This document shows, piece by piece, positions 1-5,367 of a stretch of DNA of 5,789 nucleotides. Numbering within the stretch: position 1 is the first letter of the stretch; the number at the start of each line of letters is the position of its first letter. The position numbers and the translations under genes are program-made. Source of the DNA: a bacterium (GTDB taxonomy: Bacteria; UBA9089; CG2-30-40-21; SBAY01); the NCBI GenBank assembly GCA_040757115.1, contig JBFLYA010000236.1, positions 1-5,789 of the forward strand, written 5' to 3'. The notes beneath the pieces are model-generated. The model did not search any database and was not told where the DNA came from. It was given only the letters and a program-made list of their open reading frames with translations.

Positions 1-10
1 TGTGGAAAAC

Positions 11-50
11 AACAAATTTCCATAAATTTCTATTAGTTTCTATTAATTTC
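11..50. repeat. Tandem array, 10-nt unit (four copies)
   Basis: Four successive 10-nt blocks each end in TTTC (AACAAATTTC, CATAAATTTC, TATTAGTTTC, TATTAATTTC). On the minus strand this reads as a GAAATTAATA / GAAACTAATA type series. It lies beyond the surE stop codon and encodes nothing recognisable. Divergence between units indicates an old or fast-decaying minisatellite. Whether the array begins before the window cannot be seen. Confidence 0.75.
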
Positions 51-64
51 AATTTTTTTAATAA

Positions 65-96
65 TATCTCCCTATCTCCTTAATCTCCACATCTCC
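65..96. repeat. Short tandem array of ATCTCC units
   Basis: Four units of 7-9 nt each end in ATCTCC (TATCTCC, CTATCTCC, TTAATCTCC, ACATCTCC). On the minus strand they read as GGAGAT repeats. The array follows the 10-nt array after a T-rich stretch and lies next to a GTAAGCGTTCA junction motif at 112-122. No coding role is apparent. Confidence 0.7.
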
Positions 97-111
97 TTTT
101 GTTACACCACC

Positions 112-122
112 TGAACGCTTAC
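112..122 (-). repeat. Junction motif GTAAGCGTTCA (copy 1)
   Basis: The minus strand reads GTAAGCGTTCA, identical over all 11 positions to the copy at 5296-5306 near the other end of the window. Reading 5' to 3' on the minus strand, the ATCTCC and 10-nt arrays follow it. Its recurrence beside unrelated repeat blocks suggests that it marks a boundary. Its function is unknown. Confidence 0.6.
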
Positions 123-142
123 AAAAATCTGCGTCATACGAA

Positions 143-199
143 CTTTGGAACTTGGAATTTGGAATTTATTTGGTATTTGGTGCTTGTAATTTGGAATTT
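143..199. repeat. Degenerate tandem array, TTTGGAA/CTTGGAA 7-nt unit
   Basis: Clear 7-nt units TTTGGAA, CTTGGAA, TTTGGAA occupy 144-164, followed by decayed relatives (TTTGGTA, TTTGGTG, TTTGGAA) to about 199. The block is flanked on both sides by GTAAGC-type motifs (112-122 and 205-215). It lies downstream of surE and is non-coding. The same period of 7 recurs in the G-rich array at 5368-5442, although the unit sequences differ. Confidence 0.7.
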
Positions 200-204
200 C
201 TGCT

Positions 205-215
205 TGGATGCTTAC
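205..215 (-). repeat. Junction motif variant GTAAGCATCCA
   Basis: The minus strand reads GTAAGCATCCA, differing from GTAAGCGTTCA by two transitions. On the minus strand it stands immediately before the TTGGAA-type array, the same arrangement as other copies, where the motif precedes a repeat block. Recognition rests on similarity to the other copies only. Confidence 0.45.
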
Positions 216-278
216 AATCCGTCCAGTAAAAGATATGGGTAAAGATTAAATATTTTGCTGGGGATGTATTCTTGTGGT

Positions 279-1031
279 TTATATTTCCCAAAATTTCCAT
301 TTCTTAAATTCGGGCATAACCGCATAATTAGTCATATCCAGATGAAGTGGGGTAATCGAGATTTTACCTTCTTTAATTGCTCTAACATCTGTTCCTTCCG
401 CCCCTTCTTCATCCATAACACATTTACTGCCAATCCAGTAATAAACCTTTCCTCTTGGGTCAGTTCTTTTAATTAATTCTTCCTGATATGTGCGTTTTCC
501 CAGATGGGTAATAGATACACCTTTAATTTCTTCTTCAGATAAATTAGGCACATTGATATTTAAGAAAGTATGAGATGGTAGCCCGTGTTTTAAGATAAGG
601 TTAGCAATTTTGCAAGCAAATTTTCCTGCAAAATCAAATTTTAGGTCTTTATAATCGCCCATTGAAATAGAAAAAGAAGGTATATTTAAAAGTGTTCCTT
701 CCATAGCCGCAGAAATCGTGCCTGAGTAGGTTACATCCTCACCTAAATTAGGACCTGGGTTAATGCCAGAGACGATTAAATCGGGTCTTTTGGGTAAAAT
801 ACCTAAAACACTGATATTGATACAATCCGCGGGTGTTCCATCCGTTACAAAGGTATCTTCATCAATCTCGTCAACACGGATAGGATGCGTTAAGGTCAAT
901 GAATGTCCTGATGCACTCCTTTCACGGTCAGGGGCAATAATCGTTACTTTACCCACCTTGCTTAAACTCTCTCGTAAAATATGTAATCCTTGTGCCTTTA
1001 TCCCATCATCATTAGTCAGTAATATGTTCAT
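279..1031 (-). CDS. surE: 5'/3'-nucleotidase SurE
   Basis: SurE is a cytoplasmic metal-dependent phosphatase that removes phosphate from nucleoside 5'- or 3'-monophosphates; some members also cut short polyphosphate. The 250-aa length is normal for the family. The N-terminus MNILLTNDDG carries the invariant metal-binding Asp8-Asp9. S39 lies in the RERSASGHS motif and N91 in SGINPGPNLGEDV, completing the usual metal and substrate set. The C-terminal part has TDVRAIKEGKISITPL, also typical. The start is fixed by the N-terminal motif, which begins at the first Met. No Shine-Dalgarno sequence precedes the ATG, and the predicted promoter ends 10 nt before it, so the mRNA is probably almost leaderless. 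In many bacteria surE neighbours pcm or nlpD/rpoS; none of these is visible here. The downstream DNA to position 1 is repeat-filled. Function is inferred from strong family motifs. Confidence 0.97.
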   Translation of the reverse strand: MNILLTNDDGIKAQGLHILRESLSKVGKVTIIAPDRERSASGHSLTLTHPIRVDEIDEDTFVTDGTPADCINISVLGILPKRPDLIVSGINPGPNLGEDVTYSGTISAAMEGTLLNIPSFSISMGDYKDLKFDFAGKFACKIANLILKHGLPSHTFLNINVPNLSEEEIKGVSITHLGKRTYQEELIKRTDPRGKVYYWIGSKCVMDEEGAEGTDVRAIKEGKISITPLHLDMTNYAVMPEFKKWKFWEI

Positions 1032-1041
1032 CTAATCTTTA

Positions 1042-1070
1042 AATATACCATATTGAACTTCCTATGTCAA
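1042..1070 (-). promoter_or_regulatory. sigma70-type promoter of surE
   Basis: On the minus strand TTGACA (1065-1070) is followed by a 17-nt spacer and TATATT (1042-1047), with TG one base upstream of the -10 (TGGTATATT). This is close to consensus. Initiation about 7 nt downstream would fall near 1035, leaving roughly 4 nt before the ATG. The bases before the ATG (TAAAGATTAG) contain no good anti-16S complement. Confidence 0.75.
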
Positions 1071-1081
1071 TAAATTTTCTC

Positions 1082-1110
1082 TTGACGAAGTAATAATTTT
1101 GTGATATAGT
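1082..1110 (+). promoter_or_regulatory. sigma70-type promoter of the HD-GYP gene
   Basis: TTGACG (1082-1087), a 17-nt spacer and TATAGT (1105-1110), with an extended TGA directly before the -10. It points away from the surE promoter, and the two -35 boxes are only 11 nt apart. The predicted start is near 1117, giving a leader of about 97 nt. A perfect TATAAT at 1111-1116 is also present but would need a 23-nt spacer, so TATAGT is preferred. Confidence 0.7.
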
Positions 1111-1205
1111 TATAATCAATAATTATTTAACCAATTACTATATGGCTTCACGAAATTAAAAACAAGTAACTAACTACCATTCACCAGTTACCAATTGCCA
1201 AAAAT

Positions 1206-1211
1206 AAGGAG
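1206..1211 (+). promoter_or_regulatory. Shine-Dalgarno that favours the second ATG
   Basis: AAGGAG lies 2 nt before the ATG at 1214 but 5 nt before the immediately following ATG at 1217. Normal spacing makes 1217 the more likely initiation codon, so the mature protein probably begins MKFKNG rather than MMKFKNG. Confidence 0.6.
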
Positions 1212-1213
1212 AG

Positions 1214-2809
1214 ATGATGAAATTTAAAAATGGAATTTATCCAAAATTAACTGATTTAATTGACCGTTCTACACTTAAAGAAATTCAAGATAGTTTAGCT
1301 CAAACATTTGAAACAGGTGTAGTAATTATAGATAGAAAAGATAAACTGCATATTCCATTGGGTAGCGTGAATAAATTTTGTATGTGTATTAAAGGAACTA
1401 AAGAAGGCAAAAAAAGATGCAGTGAATTTTTAGATAAAATAAAAGAGATAGATAAACCCAAAGAATTAATTTGTCCAATGGGCTTATCGTGTCTGGTTAC
1501 CCCAATAATCACTGATGAAGTCTTGATAGGATGGATAGTTGTAGAAGGATTACTTACTTCTCGTTCAAAGGTTTCATCTCTGGTTAAAAAATTACCTTCT
1601 GAATTTGATATTGCCAGACTAACTTCTGTTTTAAAAAGAATGAGTGTTCTTTCTAAAAAGAATATTGAGGCACGAAAGACACATCTTTTTTCCATTATTC
1701 ATCTAATATCTACCTTGTGTCACCGAAAGTATCAACTGGATAAAAGAAACATAGAACTTTCAGGATTATTTGAGATAAACAAAACTATTATTTCAACGAT
1801 GGATTTAAGAAAGGTGCTTATGTCCATAGTCAATGCCGCGGCTACAACTATGGGTTTGAAAAAATGTGCCGTTAGATTGTTAGATGAAAAAGGTAAAGCA
1901 CTTGTTATGACCACTTCTTGTGGATTAAGTAAGGAGTATCTTAAAAAAACAGAGGTTCTGGTAGGAAAGAGTATTGTAGGAAGGGTTGTTAAGGAGAAAA
2001 AACCTATATTTGTCAGCAATACTCAGGAAGATAAACGACTTGAAGACCCATCTAGAACACGGAAAGAAAATATTGCCTCATTACTTTCTGTGCCGTTAAT
2101 CTTTCAAAATAGAGTGTTAGGAACAATCACTGTTTATTCCAGCCAAATACATAAATTTACAGATGATGAAATTGATGTTCTCTCTAACTTAGCCGACCAG
2201 GCGGCGATTGCTATTGAAAATATACGATTATTTGTGTTGAGAAGTGAAGGAATAATTAGTATCACCCAGTCATTAGGAGAAACGATTGAGGCAAAGGATA
2301 CCTATACAAAAGGGCATTGTGAAAATGTGGCAAATTATGCCGTAGCTATTGCCAATAATTTAGGATTACCTGAAGACCACTTAAATGATATTTACCTGGC
2401 GGGATTGTTTCATGATATAGGCAAAATTGGTGTAAGCGAAAAGATACTTTTGAAACCAGGTCCATTAACATTAGAAGAATTTAATGATATGAAAAAACAT
2501 CCAACGATTAGTGTCAATATTTTATCTCCAATAGACTTTAATAAAGAAATCCTTTCTGTTGTTCATCAACATCATGAACGAGTAGATGGTAAAGGGTATC
2601 CATATGGTATTTTTGATATTACTTTAGGTGCTCGAATAATAGAAATAGCCGATGCCTATGATGCAATGACATCTGATAGACCATACCGTAAAGCATTATC
2701 TAAATCTGATGCAATAATGGAATTGAAAAGATGTGCCGGAATGCAATTTGACCCGAAAATAGTTGAGGTATTTATAAAAATATTGGAGGAGGAAAAAGAA
2801 AGTCAATAG
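1214..2809 (+). CDS. PocR-GAF-HD-GYP protein, predicted cyclic-di-GMP phosphodiesterase
   Basis: A 531-aa soluble sensor-effector protein with no membrane segment evident. Residues about 12-170 resemble the PocR sensory domain: C56, C58, C69, C87 and C93 include the CxC and CPMGLSC pattern, followed by TPIITDEVLIGWIVVEG. Residues about 185-338 are a GAF domain (DLRKVLMSIVNAAATTM near the start, SLLSVPLIFQNRVLGTITVYS in the core). Residues about 350-530 are HD-GYP, with H368, the H400-D401 pair in GLFHDIGKIG, H430, HHERVDGKGYP at 453-463, and D480 in DAYDAMTSDRPYR. All the usual metal and GYP motifs are intact, so hydrolysis of c-di-GMP to pGpG or GMP is expected. The signal sensed is unknown: PocR domains are thought to bind small molecules, and the cysteines could hold a metal or act in redox sensing. 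It is transcribed alone from its own promoter and converges on nikR. Whether it starts at 1214 or 1217 is open. Confidence 0.92.
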   Translation: MMKFKNGIYPKLTDLIDRSTLKEIQDSLAQTFETGVVIIDRKDKLHIPLGSVNKFCMCIKGTKEGKKRCSEFLDKIKEIDKPKELICPMGLSCLVTPIITDEVLIGWIVVEGLLTSRSKVSSLVKKLPSEFDIARLTSVLKRMSVLSKKNIEARKTHLFSIIHLISTLCHRKYQLDKRNIELSGLFEINKTIISTMDLRKVLMSIVNAAATTMGLKKCAVRLLDEKGKALVMTTSCGLSKEYLKKTEVLVGKSIVGRVVKEKKPIFVSNTQEDKRLEDPSRTRKENIASLLSVPLIFQNRVLGTITVYSSQIHKFTDDEIDVLSNLADQAAIAIENIRLFVLRSEGIISITQSLGETIEAKDTYTKGHCENVANYAVAIANNLGLPEDHLNDIYLAGLFHDIGKIGVSEKILLKPGPLTLEEFNDMKKHPTISVNILSPIDFNKEILSVVHQHHERVDGKGYPYGIFDITLGARIIEIADAYDAMTSDRPYRKALSKSDAIMELKRCAGMQFDPKIVEVFIKILEEEKESQ

Positions 2810-2822
2810 TGATACCCTATCT

Positions 2823-3239
2823 TTACACTAATTCCTTACCCATAGTTGCCAGACTTAAGGAGCTATATTTTACACCTCTTGTTGATTTTAACTGATGTGC
2901 CAAATTTTCAATTTCATCAGATTTTCCTTTGACAACGACTATCTCCAGACAATTATCATGGTCAAGATGGATATGCTGGGTAGAAATAATCAGATGGTGA
3001 AAATTATGTTGGATGTCCATTAAGGTATTCACCAGCTCTCGCTGGTGATGGTCATAAACAAGGGTAATTGTTCCTGCAATTTCTTTTCCTGCTACCCATT
3101 CCTTTTTTACCAAACTTTCCCGAATCAAATCACGAATAGCCTCAGAACGATTGGTGTAATTTTGGGAATGGATAAGTTTATCAAACCTTTCCAGAAGTTT
3201 TTTATCCAGAGAAACTCCAAACCGAATTAATTCACTCAT
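2823..3239 (-). CDS. nikR: Nickel-responsive regulator NikR
   Basis: A 138-aa protein of normal NikR length. Residues 1-45 form the ribbon-helix-helix DNA-binding domain (LIRFGVSLDKKLLERFD, then YTNRSEAIRDLIRESL). Residues about 53-135 form the ACT-like nickel-binding tetramerisation domain. The square-planar nickel ligands are all present with exact spacing: H78, H89, H91 and C97, equivalent to E. coli H76, H87, H89 and C95. Nickel-bound NikR normally represses nickel uptake genes and in some bacteria regulates urease or hydrogenase genes. No nickel transporter or nickel enzyme gene is in this window, so its targets are elsewhere. Initiation is well supported by AAGGAGGG (3246-3253) 6 nt before the ATG. 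It lies 125 nt downstream of ruvB in the same direction and may be read from the ruvB promoter. Only 13 nt separate its stop from that of the convergent HD-GYP gene. Confidence 0.96.
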   Translation of the reverse strand: MSELIRFGVSLDKKLLERFDKLIHSQNYTNRSEAIRDLIRESLVKKEWVAGKEIAGTITLVYDHHQRELVNTLMDIQHNFHHLIISTQHIHLDHDNCLEIVVVKGKSDEIENLAHQLKSTRGVKYSSLSLATMGKELV

Positions 3240-3259
3240 TGAATACCCTCCTTTTTTTT

Positions 3260-3328
3260 CACCGCAGAGACGCAGAGAACGCAGAGAGAGAGATTATATT
3301 TTTCTGTGACCTCCGCGCCTCTGCGGTG
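3260..3328. repeat. Inverted-repeat element, CACCGCAGAG family (copy 1)
   Basis: CACCGCAGAG (3260-3269) is perfectly complementary to CTCTGCGGTG (3319-3328). Beyond the perfect 10 bp the arms continue imperfectly (left ACGCAGAG, right arm read in reverse GCGCGGAG). The left arm also holds internal direct repeats (ACGCAGAGA, ACGCAGAG, AGAGAGAG). It fills most of the ruvB-nikR spacer and ends only 6 nt from the nikR Shine-Dalgarno. On the minus strand it is followed by an A8 run, so it does not look like a rho-independent terminator for ruvB. The loop contains a perfect minus-strand TATAAT (3293-3298), but no -35 is visible at the right distance. Confidence 0.85.
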
Positions 3329-3364
3329 CATTACCCCTTAATCTGGAAATGTGCCAGGTTCAAT

Positions 3365-4372
3365 TCACAATTGAAGATATCCTCCCTTTTTAAGATGTGT
3401 GTAGGCTAAGGCAGTGGCTTTTCTGCCTCGTGGTGTGCGGTTGAGGAAACCAATCTGGATTAGAAATGGCTCATAAATATCTTCAATCGTAGAAACATCC
3501 TCGCTTACCGCCACGGTTAAGGTATTAAGTCCAACAGGACCTCCACCGAATTTATCAATCAATGTCTCCATAATTTTGCGGTCCATATTATCCAGACCTA
3601 TTTCATCTATTTCAAATGCAGATAGGGCTATATCTGCTATTTGTTTGGTAATTTTACCTTCGCCTTTTACCTCTGCATAGTCTCGTATTCTTTTCAGGAG
3701 TCGATTAGCCACCCTTGGCGTTCTCCGACTGCGTTTGGCAATTTCCCAGCTGGCTTCTTCCTCTATTTCAATCCCTAAAATCTTTGAAGAACGATTGATT
3801 ATCTTAAACATATCTTCTTCTTCATAAAATTCTAAGCGATTAACCACGCCAAATCTATCCCGAAGTGGTGAGGTTAGTTGTCCTGCCTTTGTTGTGGCAC
3901 CGACTAAGGTAAATCTGGGTAAATCAAGTTTTATTGACCTGGCAGAAGGTCCTTTGCCAATCATAATATCTAATTTAAAATCTTCCATAGCTAAATATAG
4001 CAATTCTTCTACGGTTCGATTTATTCGATGAATCTCATCAATAAACAATACATCTTGTTCTGCAAGGTTAGTCAAGATAGCGGCAAGGTCACCGGGTCTT
4101 TCTAAAATAGGTCCTGAGGTCGTTTTGATATTTGTGCCCAGTTCGTGAGCAATAATATATGCCAATGTCGTCTTCCCCAATCCTGGCGGACCATAGAGCA
4201 AGATATGGTCAAGAGATTCCTTTCTCTTTAAAGCCGCTTGAATAAAAATAGACAAATTCTCTTTAATCTTATCCTGCCCAACAAATTCAGCCATCTCCGC
4301 TGGACGAAGACTTTGTTCAATCTCTTTATCTTCAAAAGTTAATGTTGGAATAGTTAATCGTTCTTCGGTCAT
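3365..4372 (-). CDS. ruvB: Holliday junction branch migration ATPase RuvB
   Basis: RuvB forms hexameric AAA+ rings that, loaded by RuvA, drive branch migration of Holliday junctions in recombination and fork repair. The 335-aa length is typical. The N-terminal segment [20 protein letters not shown] matches the family. Walker A is GPPGLGKT (61-68), Walker B is LFIDE (109-113), sensor 1 is GATT (158-161), the arginine-finger region is SPLRDRFG (168-175), and sensor 2 is RTPR (217-220). The C-terminal winged helix carries [11 protein letters not shown] (275-285) and [13 protein letters not shown] (308-320). The start is supported by AGGAG 7 nt upstream. ruvA and ruvC, often adjacent, are absent here. 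A strong promoter lies about 97-125 nt upstream, and nikR follows downstream. No missing key residue is seen. Confidence 0.98.
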   Translation of the reverse strand: MTEERLTIPTLTFEDKEIEQSLRPAEMAEFVGQDKIKENLSIFIQAALKRKESLDHILLYGPPGLGKTTLAYIIAHELGTNIKTTSGPILERPGDLAAILTNLAEQDVLFIDEIHRINRTVEELLYLAMEDFKLDIMIGKGPSARSIKLDLPRFTLVGATTKAGQLTSPLRDRFGVVNRLEFYEEEDMFKIINRSSKILGIEIEEEASWEIAKRSRRTPRVANRLLKRIRDYAEVKGEGKITKQIADIALSAFEIDEIGLDNMDRKIMETLIDKFGGGPVGLNTLTVAVSEDVSTIEDIYEPFLIQIGFLNRTPRGRKATALAYTHLKKGGYLQL

Positions 4373-4397
4373 ATTAATCTCCTGTATTTGTTATTTG

Positions 4398-4451
4398 GAA
4401 TGCGGAATTAATTTTTTTAGTTCGGTATTCCTACTTCTCACTTCCGCATTC
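4398..4451 (-). other. Inverted repeat in the ruvB leader
   Basis: GAATGCGGAA (4398-4407) and TTCCGCATTC (4442-4451) are perfect 10-bp complements separated by 34 nt, all within the predicted ruvB 5' leader. The RNA could form a stem ending about 25 nt before the ATG. No T-tract follows that would make it an attenuator. It may instead be decayed repeat DNA, since GGAATGCGGAA resembles the TTGGAA arrays. Confidence 0.5.
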
Positions 4452-4468
4452 ATTAATTGGCATAAATG

Positions 4469-4497
4469 ATTTTATCAGGAATTTCATTTTATGTCAA
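4469..4497 (-). promoter_or_regulatory. sigma70-type promoter of ruvB (and perhaps nikR)
   Basis: On the minus strand TTGACA (4492-4497), a 17-nt spacer and TAAAAT (4469-4474), with extended TGA before the -10. The predicted start is near 4462, giving a leader of about 90 nt. It is back-to-back with the queH promoter; the -35 boxes are separated by 38 nt. Confidence 0.7.
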
Positions 4498-4535
4498 CAA
4501 AATTTCTATCCGCTTACCCCTTAGTAAAAAATGTC

Positions 4536-4565
4536 TTGACTTTTTAATGTTTTTCATGGTATATT
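4536..4565 (+). promoter_or_regulatory. sigma70-type promoter of queH
   Basis: TTGACT (4536-4541), an 18-nt spacer and TATATT (4560-4565) with extended TGG directly before it. The -10 region TGGTATATT is identical to that of the surE promoter. The predicted start is near 4572, 7 nt before the inverted-repeat element, giving a leader of about 200 nt. Confidence 0.75.
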
Positions 4566-4578
4566 TTAAACTAATTTT

Positions 4579-4718
4579 GTAACCGTTTAGATAGTAATTC
4601 ACCGCAGAGACGCAAGAGTTTACAGAGAAGACATAGAAATAAATCAATTTTTCCCTCTTGAGAGGGGGTAGAAGTCTGTTTTTCTCTGCGTCTCTGTATC
4701 TGTGCGGTGAACGGTTAC
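4579..4718. repeat. Inverted-repeat element, CACCGCAGAG family (copy 2), with GTAACCGTT ends
   Basis: The outer arms GTAACCGTT (4579-4587) and AACGGTTAC (4710-4718) are perfect complements. The inner arms TTCACCGCA (4598-4606) and TGCGGTGAA (4703-4711) also match, and further in AGAGACGCA pairs with TGCGTCTCT-type sequence around 4688-4695. The left end carries about 10 extra nucleotides (TAGATAGTAA) between outer and inner arms that the right end lacks. The centre has a small hairpin CCCTC-TTGA-GAGGG (4653-4666). The element shares its core with 3260-3328 and makes up most of the predicted queH 5' leader. No ORF is inside, so it would be a non-autonomous element or a structured RNA rather than an insertion sequence. 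Confidence 0.85.
4708..4718 (-). repeat. Junction motif GTAACCGTTCA at the edge of the inverted-repeat element
   Basis: The minus strand reads GTAACCGTTCA, differing at one base from GTAAGCGTTCA at 112-122 and 5296-5306. Read in that direction it leads straight into CACCGCA of the inverted-repeat element. The opposite end of the element begins GTAACCGTT followed by TAGA, a partial copy. Confidence 0.6.
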
Positions 4719-4770
4719 GACGAAAACACTAAATACATACAATCGTCCTCTTACCTTTTTTGAGGTATTT

Positions 4771-5346
4771 ATGAAAACTATTGGACTTCATATTTGCTGT
4801 GGAATATGTGGAGGTGGGGTTGTAGAAAGATTAAGAGAAGAAAGGTTTAAAGTAATCGGATTTTTTTATAACCCGAACATTTATCCAGAACAAGAGTATA
4901 AAAGGCGTCTTGAAGTCGCCCAACAAGTCTCCCAAATCCTTGATTTTGAATTGATAGAAGGCGAGTATGATAAGGATAATTGGGTTAAACTTACTGAAAA
5001 CTTAAAGGATGAACCTGAAGGGGGAAAAAGATGTGAGGTATGTTTCTGGATAAGGCTAAATGCAACTTTTAAAAAATTTAGAGAATTAAACATTCCATAT
5101 TTCGCAACAACCTTAACTGTAAGTCCACATAAAAATAGTGTGCTGATAAATAAAATAGGACGGGATTTGGGTGGTGAAGCCTTTCTTGAGCGTGATTTCA
5201 AGAAAAAGGAAGGGAGTAAATTAGCGATGAATTTTGCTAAACAACATAATCTCTATCGCCAGAATTACTGTGGCTGTATGTATAGTATAAAGGAGGTAAG
5301 CGTTCAGCAGTCAGCCATCAGTTGTCAGCATGTAGCCATCTTTTAG
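4771..5346 (+). CDS. queH: Epoxyqueuosine reductase QueH
   Basis: QueH reduces epoxyqueuosine to queuosine at the wobble position of GUN-anticodon tRNAs, the last step of the pathway. It is the non-homologous, cobalamin-independent alternative to QueG. The N-terminus LHICCGICGGGV carries C9, C10 and C13. GFFYNPNIYPEQEYKRR (30-46), GKRCEVCFWIRL (85-96, with C88 and C91), TTLTVSPHKN (113-122), DFKKKEG (142-148) and YRQNYCGCMYS (162-172, with C167 and C169) follow in family order. These cysteines are the expected iron-sulfur and metal ligands. GAGGT 4 nt before the ATG supports the start. The conserved domain ends near residue 172-175. The last 16 or so residues (from VSVQQSAISC) are read from repeat DNA and do not look like native QueH, so the original stop codon was probably lost. 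No other queuosine gene is nearby. Function is assigned by motifs with high confidence; the tail is an inference. Confidence 0.95.
   Translation: MKTIGLHICCGICGGGVVERLREERFKVIGFFYNPNIYPEQEYKRRLEVAQQVSQILDFELIEGEYDKDNWVKLTENLKDEPEGGKRCEVCFWIRLNATFKKFRELNIPYFATTLTVSPHKNSVLINKIGRDLGGEAFLERDFKKKEGSKLAMNFAKQHNLYRQNYCGCMYSIKEVSVQQSAISCQHVAIF
5290..5297 (+). promoter_or_regulatory. Perfect Shine-Dalgarno sequence with no gene behind it
   Basis: AAGGAGGT lies inside the queH frame just after the last conserved codons. The next ATG, at 5330, is followed directly by TAG, so no ORF uses this site. It may be chance, or a leftover ribosome binding site of a former downstream gene now replaced by repeat DNA. 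Confidence 0.35.
5296..5306 (+). repeat. Junction motif GTAAGCGTTCA (copy 2), within the queH 3' end
   Basis: Identical over 11 nt to the minus-strand copy at 112-122. It overlaps codons 176-179 of queH, exactly where the protein stops resembling the family, and is followed by a CAG/TCAGC-rich stretch (5306-5328) that looks like repeat DNA. This placement makes it the apparent left boundary of the repeat region that fills the rest of the window. Confidence 0.6.
5306..5328 (+). repeat. CAGTCAGC-type short repeat encoding the QueH tail
   Basis: The stretch holds CAGTCAGC, CATCAG and GTCAGC in close succession, a degenerate 6-8 nt series. It is read in frame as QQSAISCQ at the C-terminus of queH. 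The low-complexity composition contrasts with the coding sequence before it. Confidence 0.5.
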
Positions 5347-5367
5347 CTAAAAAAGCAAACTAATTAT

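Noticed and set aside
134-139. TCATAC half-site of a NikR operator.
   Set aside because: The partner GTATGA is absent 16 nt away, and there is no nickel gene nearby.
1-215. CRISPR array suggested by regularly spaced repeats at the left end.
   Set aside because: Units are 7-10 nt in direct tandem without spacers, and no cas genes are present.
763-1035. Plus-strand open frame opposite surE, and similar frames opposite the HD-GYP, nikR and queH genes.
   Set aside because: They lie on the opposite strand of genes with strong family motifs and show no motif of their own.
1092-1127. AATAATT/AATTATT inverted repeat around the HD-GYP promoter as an operator.
   Set aside because: Seven A/T-only base pairs are expected by chance in DNA of this composition.
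3252-3328. Rho-independent terminator between ruvB and nikR (stem plus T8 at 3252-3259).
   Set aside because: On the ruvB-nikR coding strand the run is A8, not U8, and the T-run precedes the stem on the plus strand.
4579-4770. preQ1 or other queuosine-related riboswitch in the long queH leader.
   Set aside because: The leader is almost entirely the inverted-repeat element also found between ruvB and nikR; no preQ1 aptamer core is visible.
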